Shown here in pieces: positions 57,940 through 64,000 of a DNA stretch of 64,000 bases. The translations under genes were made by a program, and so were the position numbers. This DNA is from Bartonella quintana (lineage in GTDB: Bacteria > Pseudomonadota > Alphaproteobacteria > Rhizobiales > Rhizobiaceae): positions 1,491,001 through 1,555,000 of the forward strand of contig NZ_AP019773.1 in the NCBI RefSeq assembly GCF_009936175.1. The letters run 5' to 3'. Position 1 is the stretch's first letter. Every line of letters starts with the position of its first letter. The notes beneath the pieces were generated by a model. It worked only from the letters and a program-made list of their open reading frames with translations, was not told the origin of the DNA and ran no database searches.

Positions 57940-58896
57940 TTATGTTAGAGACCGACCAATTTGAAGATATTTTTCCCAACGTTCTTGTTTAAGAGCCTGG
58001 CCCTCTTTGCCAATCATAGATTCTAAAGCAACAGAGATAATATTGCCTGTCGCATCAATCACAGCCTCTTTATCCCGATGTGCTCCTCCCAGAGGCTCTG
58101 GAATAATGCCATCAATAATCTTTAACTGGTACAGATCTTGTGCGGTAATACGCAGATTCATTGCAGCATCTTTCGCGCGGGTTGGGTCACGCCATAAAAT
58201 AGAAGCGGCCCCTTCTGGTGAAATAACAGAATAAATCGCATGCTCCAACATATAAACTTTGTTGGCCGCAGCAATTGCGATCGCCCCACCTGATCCTCCT
58301 TCTCCAATAACAACCGAAACAACTGGAACTTTTAAGCGCAAAGTTGCTGCTGTTGATTGAGCAATTGCTTCTGCTTGACCGCGTTCTTCAGCACTCACAC
58401 CAGGATAAGCGCCTGCCGTATCGACAAAAGTCAGGAGTGGCAAACCAAAACGGTCAGCCATTTCCATGATACGTACAGCTTTACGATATCCTTCTGGACG
58501 CGCAGAACCAAAATTATAGCGCAAACGTGTTTGCGTATCGTGACCCTTCTCCTGACCTATGTAAGCGATTGCTTCACCTTTAAAGCGTGCGAACCCCGCC
58601 TGAATAGCCTCATCTTCAGCAAACTTGCGGTCTCCTGCCAAAGGTGTGACATCACTCAATAGTCGTGCAGAATAATCCATAAAATGGGGACGATCAGGGT
58701 GGCGAGCTACTTGTGTTTTTTGCCACGGCGATAATTTTTTATAAATATCACGCAATGCCGTTTGGGAACGCATTTCAAGACGCGCGATCTCGTCTCTCAT
58801 ATCAAGACTGCCTTCTTCTTGAGAAATCTTTTTTAATTCAAGAATTTTCCCATCGAGATCAGCAACCGGTTTTTCAAAATTAAGATAATTATACAT
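57940..58896 (-). CDS. accA: Acetyl-CoA carboxylase carboxyltransferase subunit alpha
   Basis: A 318-residue crotonase-fold subunit; with AccD it transfers CO2 from carboxybiotin to acetyl-CoA in fatty-acid synthesis. Motifs: YLNFEKP..DLDGKI, R.HPDRPHF.DY, GHDTQTRLRYNFGSARPEGYRKA, the oxyanion-hole region TPGAYPGVSAEERGQAEAI (here VDTAGAYPG) and GEGGSGGAIAI. I chose the ATG at 58896; a TTG three codons upstream is also possible. accA lies between the L,D-transpeptidase gene and xerD, the usual Rhizobiales order. Confidence 0.96.
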   Translation of the reverse strand: MYNYLNFEKPVADLDGKILELKKISQEEGSLDMRDEIARLEMRSQTALRDIYKKLSPWQKTQVARHPDRPHFMDYSARLLSDVTPLAGDRKFAEDEAIQAGFARFKGEAIAYIGQEKGHDTQTRLRYNFGSARPEGYRKAVRIMEMADRFGLPLLTFVDTAGAYPGVSAEERGQAEAIAQSTAATLRLKVPVVSVVIGEGGSGGAIAIAAANKVYMLEHAIYSVISPEGAASILWRDPTRAKDAAMNLRITAQDLYQLKIIDGIIPEPLGGAHRDKEAVIDATGNIISVALESMIGKEGQALKQERWEKYLQIGRSLT

Positions 58897-58974
58897 TGCA
58901 CTCAACTTATTTGGTGTAAGTTATATACTTATAATTTGCTTTATAAAGTATTTTTCAAAAACATCACCTCTTCT

Positions 58975-59922
58975 TTACTTAACTTTCTGCGCCCTCTGCT
59001 CGTCAGCAAGTGGATGATGCTCATTGACTAAACGATAAAGTCCTGCTTCCAAAACATGTGTATAAATCTGGGTTGTAGCGATATCAGAATGGCCTAACAA
59101 ATGTTGAACTGCACGCAAATCAGCACCATTTTGCAAAAGATGACTAGCAAAAGCATGACGCAACACATGGGGAGAAAAGCCACAACTTTTTATCCCTGCT
59201 CTTCTTGCAAGACCTTTCAGCTCCCGTGCAACAACCTGACGAGCAATATATCCCGTCTCTGAACGCGCAGGAAAAAGATAAGGACTCGCAGCATCCTTTC
59301 GCTGATCACGCAAGCTCAACCACTGTGAAAGAACTTGGCATGCTTTTTTCGATAAGAGGACTATACGTTCTTTTTTGCCCTTACCGCGAACTAAAATACT
59401 GTACTCCTTCCCGCGGACAGCCTGCACCGGAAGACTCACCAACTCACTGATGCGCAGCCCTGTTGCATAAAGCATTTCAATCAATACCTGAAGACGCAAT
59501 GCGCGGAAATGACCTTTGGACCCATAATCTGCCTGATTGACTTCCAACTGCGCCAAATCAAGCAATTTTGTCACCCCATCCTCACTTATAACTTTGGGCA
59601 AAGGACGCCCCTGACGCGGTGCATCAAGATCATGCGAGGGATCATCAACTCTCATTCCCTCTGCATAAAGAAATTGATAAAACTGACGCAAAGTCGACAA
59701 ACGACGCGCTTGTGAAGACGCTGCAAAACCAAGAATATGCATGAGCGATAAAAGACCAATTAAATCTTCTTTTTGTGCTGAAAAAAGCGAAACAGAGTGC
59801 AAAGACAATTCGTCTTGTGCCCATTGCAAATCATGCTGATAAGCTGCAAGTGTATGCGTAGAAGCCCCTCGCTCCGCACTCATCATCTCGAGAAAATGAT
59901 CTATCACAGCATTACTTTTCAT
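58975..59922 (-). CDS. xerD: Tyrosine recombinase XerD
   Basis: A 315-residue recombinase, partner of XerC at dif. Catalytic residues: R157 (YATGLRISEL), K181 (RGKGKKER), H252 and R255 (SPHVLRHAFASHLL), H278 (LLGHSDIATTQIY) and nucleophile Y287. I chose the ATG at 59922 because it sits one base after the stop of the small membrane-protein gene, which suggests coupling. An in-frame ATG at 59973 would extend it 17 residues within that gene. Neighbours accA, aroK and aroB are the standard alphaproteobacterial xerD context. Confidence 0.94.
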   Translation of the reverse strand: MKSNAVIDHFLEMMSAERGASTHTLAAYQHDLQWAQDELSLHSVSLFSAQKEDLIGLLSLMHILGFAASSQARRLSTLRQFYQFLYAEGMRVDDPSHDLDAPRQGRPLPKVISEDGVTKLLDLAQLEVNQADYGSKGHFRALRLQVLIEMLYATGLRISELVSLPVQAVRGKEYSILVRGKGKKERIVLLSKKACQVLSQWLSLRDQRKDAASPYLFPARSETGYIARQVVARELKGLARRAGIKSCGFSPHVLRHAFASHLLQNGADLRAVQHLLGHSDIATTQIYTHVLEAGLYRLVNEHHPLADEQRAQKVK

Positions 59923-59923
59923 T

Positions 59924-60085
59924 TCATTGATTCGCTTCTGAAGAAAGGTTCCATGAATCCAAGGGGACATCAATATACATATCCACAGTTACCGGTTCAA
60001 CCCAAACCACGAGAATGACCATTATACTGAAAAGAACAGCAAGCAAAATGAAAAGAATCATCAAAAATCTAGTCAATGTTGGCAT
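59924..60085 (-). CDS. Small membrane protein upstream of xerD
   Basis: A 53-residue protein with one N-terminal membrane helix (FLMILFILLAVLFSIMVILV region, residues about 7-27), then WVEPVTVDMYIDVPLDSW and a short polar tail. Its TGA is separated from the xerD ATG by one base. The gene is short but reads cleanly, sits in the xerD-aroK intergenic region, and a small gene at this place is known in Rhizobiales. I do not know its function. No strong ribosome site is seen before the ATG at 60085. Confidence 0.6.
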   Translation of the reverse strand: MPTLTRFLMILFILLAVLFSIMVILVVWVEPVTVDMYIDVPLDSWNLSSEANQ

Positions 60086-60181
60086 AAGATAATACTATCC
60101 AAAAATACTCTATCACTTAATCATGCCTTATAAAGATTAACAGGAATTGACTTTAAGGCGGATAAATGCCGAAATAAAGTC

Positions 60182-60814
60182 ATGAAAACTAATCATCCCG
60201 AACATATCCCGATAACACAAATAAAAAAGCAGCTTTTATCGTCTCTTGATAAACGAGCACTTGTACTTGTTGGTCTTATGGGTGCAGGCAAATCAGTAAT
60301 CGGAAAACGCATTGCTACCATGCTCGGTTTGCCCTTCTACGATTCTGACCAGGAAATTGAAAAAGCTGCACAAATGACAATCATTGAATTTTTTAAAGTT
60401 TATGGTGAATCAGAATTCCGTGCTCTTGAACAGCATGTTACTCTAAGCCTCATGAAAAAAAGTCCTCTTGTTTTAGCAACAGGTGGCGGTGCCTACATAA
60501 ATAAAGATATCCGACAAGTCATTAATAAAAATGGTATATCTATATGGCTCAAAGCAGATCTTGATATTCTCATGAAACGTGTTTCGCGACACCCAACGCG
60601 ACCACTCCTTCAAACAGCAAACCCTAAAGAAACCATGAAAAAACTCATGGAACAACGCTACCCTATCTATGCAAAAGCAAACTTAACAATTAACAGTTAT
60701 AAGGAAAGCCGCCATACTGTAGCACAAAATGTTATACGGTCTGTACAGAACTACATCTATACAGAAATTAACGATAGGAATAACCAGCATGCAAACCAAG
60801 ACCGTCACTGTTAA
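60182..60814 (+). CDS. aroK: Shikimate kinase
   Basis: A 210-residue kinase that phosphorylates shikimate at the 3-OH. The Walker A is at residues 31-38 (GLMGAGKS), followed by FYDSDQEIE (shikimate-binding Asp), FRALE, the ATGGGAY loop and RPLL in the lid. The last residues form a tail that overlaps the aroB start by 26 bases, so the two genes are translationally linked. It diverges from the small gene-xerD pair. Confidence 0.96.
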   Translation: MKTNHPEHIPITQIKKQLLSSLDKRALVLVGLMGAGKSVIGKRIATMLGLPFYDSDQEIEKAAQMTIIEFFKVYGESEFRALEQHVTLSLMKKSPLVLATGGGAYINKDIRQVINKNGISIWLKADLDILMKRVSRHPTRPLLQTANPKETMKKLMEQRYPIYAKANLTINSYKESRHTVAQNVIRSVQNYIYTEINDRNNQHANQDRHC

Positions 60815-61922
60815 ACTGGACAAGCACTGTTACGACATCATCATTGGTCCAGGTCTGGTCGCACAAGCTATTTGGCAGATTAAGCATTCGCTTCACAAAA
60901 AAGATCTTCATCAAACGCGTTTTGCACTTGTTACAGATAGCAATGTTGCATCTCTCCACTTAGATACATTACAAGCAGAATTAACAAAAAATAAAATCCA
61001 TACTGTTCCAATTATTGTCGAAGCAGGCGAGCAATCAAAATCATTTTTAACTCTGCAAATCGTCATTGATAGAATTCTCGCTGCGCGTTTAGAAAGAGGC
61101 GACTGCGTCATTGCTTTTGGTGGTGGTGTCATTGGCGACCTAGGAGGGTTTGCCGCAAGTATTATACGCCGTGGAATGAACTTCATTCAAATGCCCACAA
61201 CGCTTCTCGCACAAATTGACTCTTCTGTTGGGGGAAAAACGGGAATCAATAGCCGATATGGTAAAAATCTTATTGGCGCTTTTTATCAACCGCAATGCGT
61301 TATTGCTGACACGTGTTTCCTTGATACACTACCATTACGTGAATTTCGCGCTGGCTACGCGGAAATAGTCAAATACGGTCTTATTAGCCAGCCTGATTTT
61401 TTTGAGTGGCTCGAAAAAAATTGGCAAAAAATTTTTTCGAATGGCCCAACACGAACGGAAGCCATTGTCCGCTCATGTCAGTTTAAAGCTGACATTGTAG
61501 CACGCGACGAACACGAAACAGGAGAACGTGCATTATTAAACCTTGGTCATACATTTGGACACATGCTTGAAACAGCAACTGCTTACGACTCAAGCCGTTT
61601 AATCCACGGCGAAGCTGTAGCAATTGGGATGGTTCTAGCACACCAATTCTCTGCTCAACTAAATTTAATAAACCCCACCCTCATACAACGCGTTGAAGCA
61701 CACCTCAAAGCAGTGGGATTGCCTACGCAGCTAAAAGATATCCCAGGGAAGCTCCCCGAGGCTGAAACATTGATGACTCTCATTGCGCAAGATAAAAAAG
61801 TTTCGCAAAACAATTTGACCTTCATCTTAACGCGCGGCCTTGGTCAATCATTTATTGCAAAAACTGTTTCACCAGAAACAGTTTTGGCTTTTCTGGAACA
61901 AAAATTGGCGGAAATTCGTTAA
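60789..61922 (+). CDS. aroB: 3-dehydroquinate synthase
   Basis: A 377-residue enzyme converting DAHP to 3-dehydroquinate, using NAD and a divalent metal. Motifs: [67 protein letters not shown] and the metal-binding [11 protein letters not shown] chose the ATG at 60789 because AGGA lies 9 bases upstream; the frame opens 20 codons earlier inside aroK. An 11-bp hairpin at 61860-61885 is inside the last codons. Length is normal. Confidence 0.97.
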   Translation: MQTKTVTVKLDKHCYDIIIGPGLVAQAIWQIKHSLHKKDLHQTRFALVTDSNVASLHLDTLQAELTKNKIHTVPIIVEAGEQSKSFLTLQIVIDRILAARLERGDCVIAFGGGVIGDLGGFAASIIRRGMNFIQMPTTLLAQIDSSVGGKTGINSRYGKNLIGAFYQPQCVIADTCFLDTLPLREFRAGYAEIVKYGLISQPDFFEWLEKNWQKIFSNGPTRTEAIVRSCQFKADIVARDEHETGERALLNLGHTFGHMLETATAYDSSRLIHGEAVAIGMVLAHQFSAQLNLINPTLIQRVEAHLKAVGLPTQLKDIPGKLPEAETLMTLIAQDKKVSQNNLTFILTRGLGQSFIAKTVSPETVLAFLEQKLAEIR

Positions 61923-61928
61923 TTCATA

Positions 61929-61956
61929 TTGAATATAATTGATTCGTTTTTATACT
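61929..61956 (+). promoter_or_regulatory. Candidate promoter of the tRNA-Arg gene
   Basis: TTGAAT (61929-61934), a 16-base spacer and TATACT (61951-61956). A start near 61963 would lie just before the tRNA, which begins at 61981. Confidence 0.6.
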
Positions 61957-61980
61957 TCTATTACAAGGATTAATGATGAT

Positions 61981-62277
61981 GTCTGCGTAGCTCAGTAGGA
62001 TAGAGCACAGGATTCCTAAAGAAATTGGGCACTTTAAGGAGAAATCCTCAAAGTGAATCTGCTCAAATTCGGGGAAAGCTTCATGGGAGACTATATGCCA
62101 ATCCCGAGCCAACCCTCTCTTCAGAGGAAGGTGTAGAGACTGAACGGGCAGCACCTAAAGGACAAAAGCTCAAGGTGAAGAGACAGTCCAGACCACAAAC
62201 AGCCTGTCAAGCTGGCGATGAAAATCGAAGTGGTATGAATCCTGGGGCCGCAGGTTCGAGTCCTGCCGTAGACACCA
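61981..62277 (+). tRNA. tRNA-Arg (CCU) interrupted by a group I intron
   Basis: The 5' exon is 61981-62017 and the 3' exon 62238-62277. Joined, they fold as a full tRNA: acceptor GTCTGCG/CGTAGAC (one G-U), D arm GCTC/GAGC, anticodon stem CAGGA/TCCTG with loop TTCCTAA (anticodon CCT), T arm GCAGG TTCGAGT CCTGC, and an encoded CCA. Unjoined, no tRNA forms. The interruption lies directly after the third anticodon base, ending in U as a group I 5' splice site requires. Confidence 0.93.
62018..62237 (+). ncRNA. Group I self-splicing intron in tRNA-Arg(CCU)
   Basis: A 220-base insertion that begins after a U and ends with G (omega-G), as group I introns do. It contains core-like segments: AATCCCGAGCC (P/Q region), GGTGTAGAGACTGAACGGGC (P7-like R/S element) and GAAGAGACAGTCCAGACCACA near the 3' end. 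It is short and carries no credible reading frame for a homing endonuclease. Introns at this site are established in tRNA-Arg(CCU) of Agrobacterium and relatives. Confidence 0.88.
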
Positions 62278-62320
62278 TCGTATAAGTCAAATTATTCTTT
62301 CTGCACAGTAAGGAAGTATT

Positions 62321-62716
62321 ATGAAAAAAACTTTACACATTTTAGGATTTTTCTCCGCTTTAAACCTATCACTCTTCAGCTTAACCAATGCCTTCGCTGG
62401 TTCTTTAATCCTTGAAGTACCAGACAATCCAGAACCAACAACACAGACCATTGCTTATCAGTGCGATACTGGAAAAAGTAAAAAGCATGTTGAAGCAGTC
62501 TATCTTAATGCTGATAATATTTCGTTGGTTGATTTCAAATGGAAAGGTGATCGCGTCATTGCCGCTAATGTCATTGCTGACACGGGAGTAAAATATGCAG
62601 GGGCCCAATACATCTGGTGGAAAACCAATAACGAAGTCATGCTTTATGATCTTGCTCATGACCCAGAAGAAAAAAAACCTATCCTCTGTAAAGATCAATC
62701 AACATTATTATTCTGA
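62321..62716 (+). CDS. MliC-family lysozyme inhibitor-like exported protein, copy 1
   Basis: A 131-residue protein with a signal peptide (1-26, cleavage near AFAG). The mature part has the MliC/C-lysozyme inhibitor fold pattern: YQCDTGK near residue 46, a central VDFKWKG, ADTGVKYAGAQYIWW and a final C. Known MliC proteins inhibit c-type lysozyme with a conserved Ser and Lys; the usual S-G-x-x-Y motif is partly altered (DTGVKYAG). An AAGGAAG ribosome site precedes the ATG. It is 19 bases before copy 2. Confidence 0.8.
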   Translation: MKKTLHILGFFSALNLSLFSLTNAFAGSLILEVPDNPEPTTQTIAYQCDTGKSKKHVEAVYLNADNISLVDFKWKGDRVIAANVIADTGVKYAGAQYIWWKTNNEVMLYDLAHDPEEKKPILCKDQSTLLF

Positions 62717-62735
62717 ATAACATTTAGAAAGTATT

Positions 62736-63128
62736 ATGAAAAAAAAACCTTTTACTATACGATTTTTCGTCATTTTAAGTCTATCACTCTTCGGTTCAAT
62801 CAATGCCTTTGCTGATTCTTTAATCATTGAGATACCAGATAATCCAGAGCTGATAACTCAGACAAGTTCTTATCAATGTGATATGGAAACAAACAAAGAG
62901 CATGTTGAAGTAACCTATCTCACTGCCGGCAACATTGCGTTAGTTGATTTCAAATGGAAAGGAAAGCGCATCATAGGTTCCAATGTCATTGCTGCTTCTG
63001 GAGCAAAATATGTGGGAGGTCCATATATTTGGTGGACAAAAGGAAACGAAGCCTTACTTTATGATCTCGTTAATGATCCAAAAGAAGAAAAGCCCATCCG
63101 CTGTGTAGAAGAAAAAAGCACGGAGTAA
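62736..63128 (+). CDS. MliC-family lysozyme inhibitor-like exported protein, copy 2
   Basis: A 130-residue paralogue of the preceding gene, colinear over its full length, with signal peptide (1-26, NAFAD). The motif is closer to typical MliC: ASGAKYVGGPYIWWTKGNEALLYD. Two Cys in the mature part (YQCD and a C-terminal RC) may form the fold's disulphide. The genes are tandem duplicates, apparently co-transcribed. They could protect peptidoglycan from host lysozyme in the periplasm; that is inference. Confidence 0.82.
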   Translation: MKKKPFTIRFFVILSLSLFGSINAFADSLIIEIPDNPELITQTSSYQCDMETNKEHVEVTYLTAGNIALVDFKWKGKRIIGSNVIAASGAKYVGGPYIWWTKGNEALLYDLVNDPKEEKPIRCVEEKSTE

Positions 63129-63163
63129 AATAGAGCTGTTGCATTTCAAAAACTGCGTTGGCT

Positions 63164-63565
63164 TTATTGGCTTTCATCACATAATGTTTTTTCTGATTCG
63201 GGAAGCTTTTCTTCTGTCTGATGTAATAAAAGAGCCAGCGGCTTTTCTGACTGATCGTCTGAGTGGTGTCGATAAGCCGCTGCCTGTGAGAGCAACATGG
63301 AAGCGACCGGTGCTGTTAGGAGCAAAAAAAGCATCAGCAATATTTCATGAAAAACAAAATGATGATCCACAAGCATTGAGTAAAGAAACGAAGAAATGAG
63401 AATGCTGCCAACGCCCCAGCTTGCAGCCACTGAAAGCATATGCAAACGCTCATAAAAACTGGAAAAACGCACTAAACCTATCGTTCCTATCAGTGTCAAT
63501 CCAGATCCCAATATTAAGAAAAAAGTGATAACAATAGCGACTGCAAGCGATACATCATCCTTCAT
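63164..63565 (-). CDS. phaG: Cation/proton antiporter subunit G
   Basis: A 133-residue protein with three membrane helices and the MnhG/PhaG motif GLVRF.SFYERLH..S near residues 29-45, then GSILISS. It is part of a multi-subunit Na+ or K+/H+ antiporter (Mrp/Pha type). It starts 4 bases inside phaF (ATGA overlap). The C-terminal polar tail (about 100-133) is long. In Sinorhizobium the pha system supports growth at alkaline pH. Confidence 0.9.
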   Translation of the reverse strand: MKDDVSLAVAIVITFFLILGSGLTLIGTIGLVRFSSFYERLHMLSVAASWGVGSILISSFLYSMLVDHHFVFHEILLMLFLLLTAPVASMLLSQAAAYRHHSDDQSEKPLALLLHQTEEKLPESEKTLCDESQ

Positions 63566-63843
63566 TCAATAACTTCTCCACGCATTAAGAACTTCGCCAA
63601 AGCGATACTTGAAACAGGACCTAAAAGCCCAATAATGAGAGCCGCTACAAAATAAATAGTTGTTCCTGAGCGAATATCGAATGTAAGAAACAAAAGAATA
63701 GCGGTTATATAAAGAGCATCCAAACCAACGATCCGATCCTGCGCCCGTGGACCACGAATCAACCGAAACAGTGCAAGGATCATCGCCACACTTAAAAAAA
63801 ACTGCGAAAAGAAAAGCCCCCAATAAAGGATCATCATGCTCAT
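63562..63843 (-). CDS. phaF: Cation/proton antiporter subunit F
   Basis: A 93-residue, three-helix membrane protein with the MnhF/PhaF pattern FRLIRGPRAQDRIVGLDAL, then DIRSGT.IYF.AALIIGLLGP..SIALAKF. The start overlaps the phaE stop by 4 bases and the stop overlaps phaG. Together these show tight translational coupling of phaE-phaF-phaG. Confidence 0.92.
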   Translation of the reverse strand: MSMMILYWGLFFSQFFLSVAMILALFRLIRGPRAQDRIVGLDALYITAILLFLTFDIRSGTTIYFVAALIIGLLGPVSSIALAKFLMRGEVIE

Positions 63844-64000
63844 GAGAAAATCTCCAAAAGCAGTTGCTCATACCGTTGTTTGATCAACTGTTGGTAATTA
63901 TATCTATTTTTTAAATTCAAGACATGAAGCAAAAGTTCACCATTTTTTCTATTATAGGCAATCCAAACAGCTCCAGGAGTTGCTGAAAGTATACAAACTA
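63840..64000 (-). CDS. phaE: Cation/proton antiporter subunit E, C-terminal end only
   Basis: The last 52 codons of a minus-strand gene that runs off the right edge. It reads TFSATPGAVWIAYN, then ELLLHVLNLKN and IKQRYEQLLLEIFS, the usual end of MnhE/PhaE subunits. It overlaps phaF by 4 bases. Confidence 0.85.
   Translation of the reverse strand, partial: VCILSATPGAVWIAYNRKNGELLLHVLNLKNRYNYQQLIKQRYEQLLLEIFS

Noticed and set aside
61860..61885. An 11-bp hairpin (AAAACTGTTTC / GAAACAGTTTT)
   Set aside because: It lies inside the last aroB codons and is not followed directly by a T run, so I did not call it a terminator.
62025..62285. An 86-codon open frame across the tRNA-Arg intron
   Set aside because: It covers the group I core and the 3' exon of the tRNA; composition follows the RNA structure and it has no homing-endonuclease motif.
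1..64000. CRISPR array or phage-defence cluster
   Set aside because: No regularly spaced repeats and no cas, restriction or toxin-antitoxin genes were seen.

Overview
The window is a stretch of an AT-rich alphaproteobacterial chromosome. Gene content and gene order fit the Rhizobiales, most likely a Bartonella species. The grounds are the alphaproteobacterial neighbourhoods (sdhC-sdhD-sdhA, ffh-chorismate mutase-rpsP, accA-xerD-aroK-aroB, tsaD next to a mitofilin-like gene and hemY, argH-lptM-lysA-DUF4175), combined with advanced gene decay and missing haem-synthesis genes. The assignment is by pattern recognition; no database was searched.

Layout. 1-3294, minus strand: succinate dehydrogenase membrane subunits running off the left edge, then rplS, trmD and rimM. 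3426-10949: SapC-like protein, xerC, bolA, a J-domain protein, a cobS/cobT chelatase-like pair, rpmB and SURF1. 10950-12505: a gene-poor scar with one copy of a decayed repeated element and a broken fragment of purH. 12506-21256: purH, a heparinase-like protein, rsmB, htpX, an SDHAF4-like assembly factor, rpsP, chorismate mutase and ffh with a structured leader. 21490-22147: dead carbonic anhydrase. 22402-32276: NAD-glutamate dehydrogenase, DUF2125 protein (frameshifted), glutamine amidotransferase, hemY and a mitofilin-like protein. 32286-38101: tsaD, the second copy of the decayed element, an EVE protein, a phage-integrase relic, a CenR-like regulator and a methyltransferase. 38332-47454: DUF4175 protein, lysA, lptM, dead argH, a TlpA-like thioredoxin, dead yaiI, BrkB and prephenate dehydrogenase. 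48174-54200: holA, a dead three-gene ABC transporter, tRNA-Gly, thiD and a PlsC-like acyltransferase. 54370-57157: second integrase relic, dacA-like carboxypeptidase and a dead cobW. 57158-64000: L,D-transpeptidase, accA, xerD with a small membrane-protein gene, aroK, aroB, a tRNA-Arg split by a group I intron, two tandem lysozyme-inhibitor-like genes, and the end of a pha/mnh cation antiporter operon.

Functional themes. The intact genes serve translation and protein targeting (rplS, rpmB, rpsP, trmD, rimM, ffh, rsmB, tsaD), respiration (sdh, SDHAF4-like, SURF1), chorismate and aromatic synthesis (aroK, aroB, chorismate mutase, prephenate dehydrogenase), chromosome dimer resolution (xerC and xerD) and envelope maintenance (dacA-like, L,D-transpeptidase, lptM, lysA, plsC, MliC-like). 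Against this runs clear reductive decay: argH, carbonic anhydrase, cobW, yaiI, an ABC importer and two integrases are broken, and hemC/hemD are absent from the place where relatives carry them.

Most noteworthy: the intron-split tRNA-Arg(CCU), a CenR-like regulator with Gly at the phosphoacceptor position, the structured RNA leader of ffh, two diverged copies of one decayed element, an apparently orphan cobS/cobT pair, and the retention of hemY without hemC/hemD. I found no CRISPR array, secretion system, toxin-antitoxin pair or obviously new multi-gene system.
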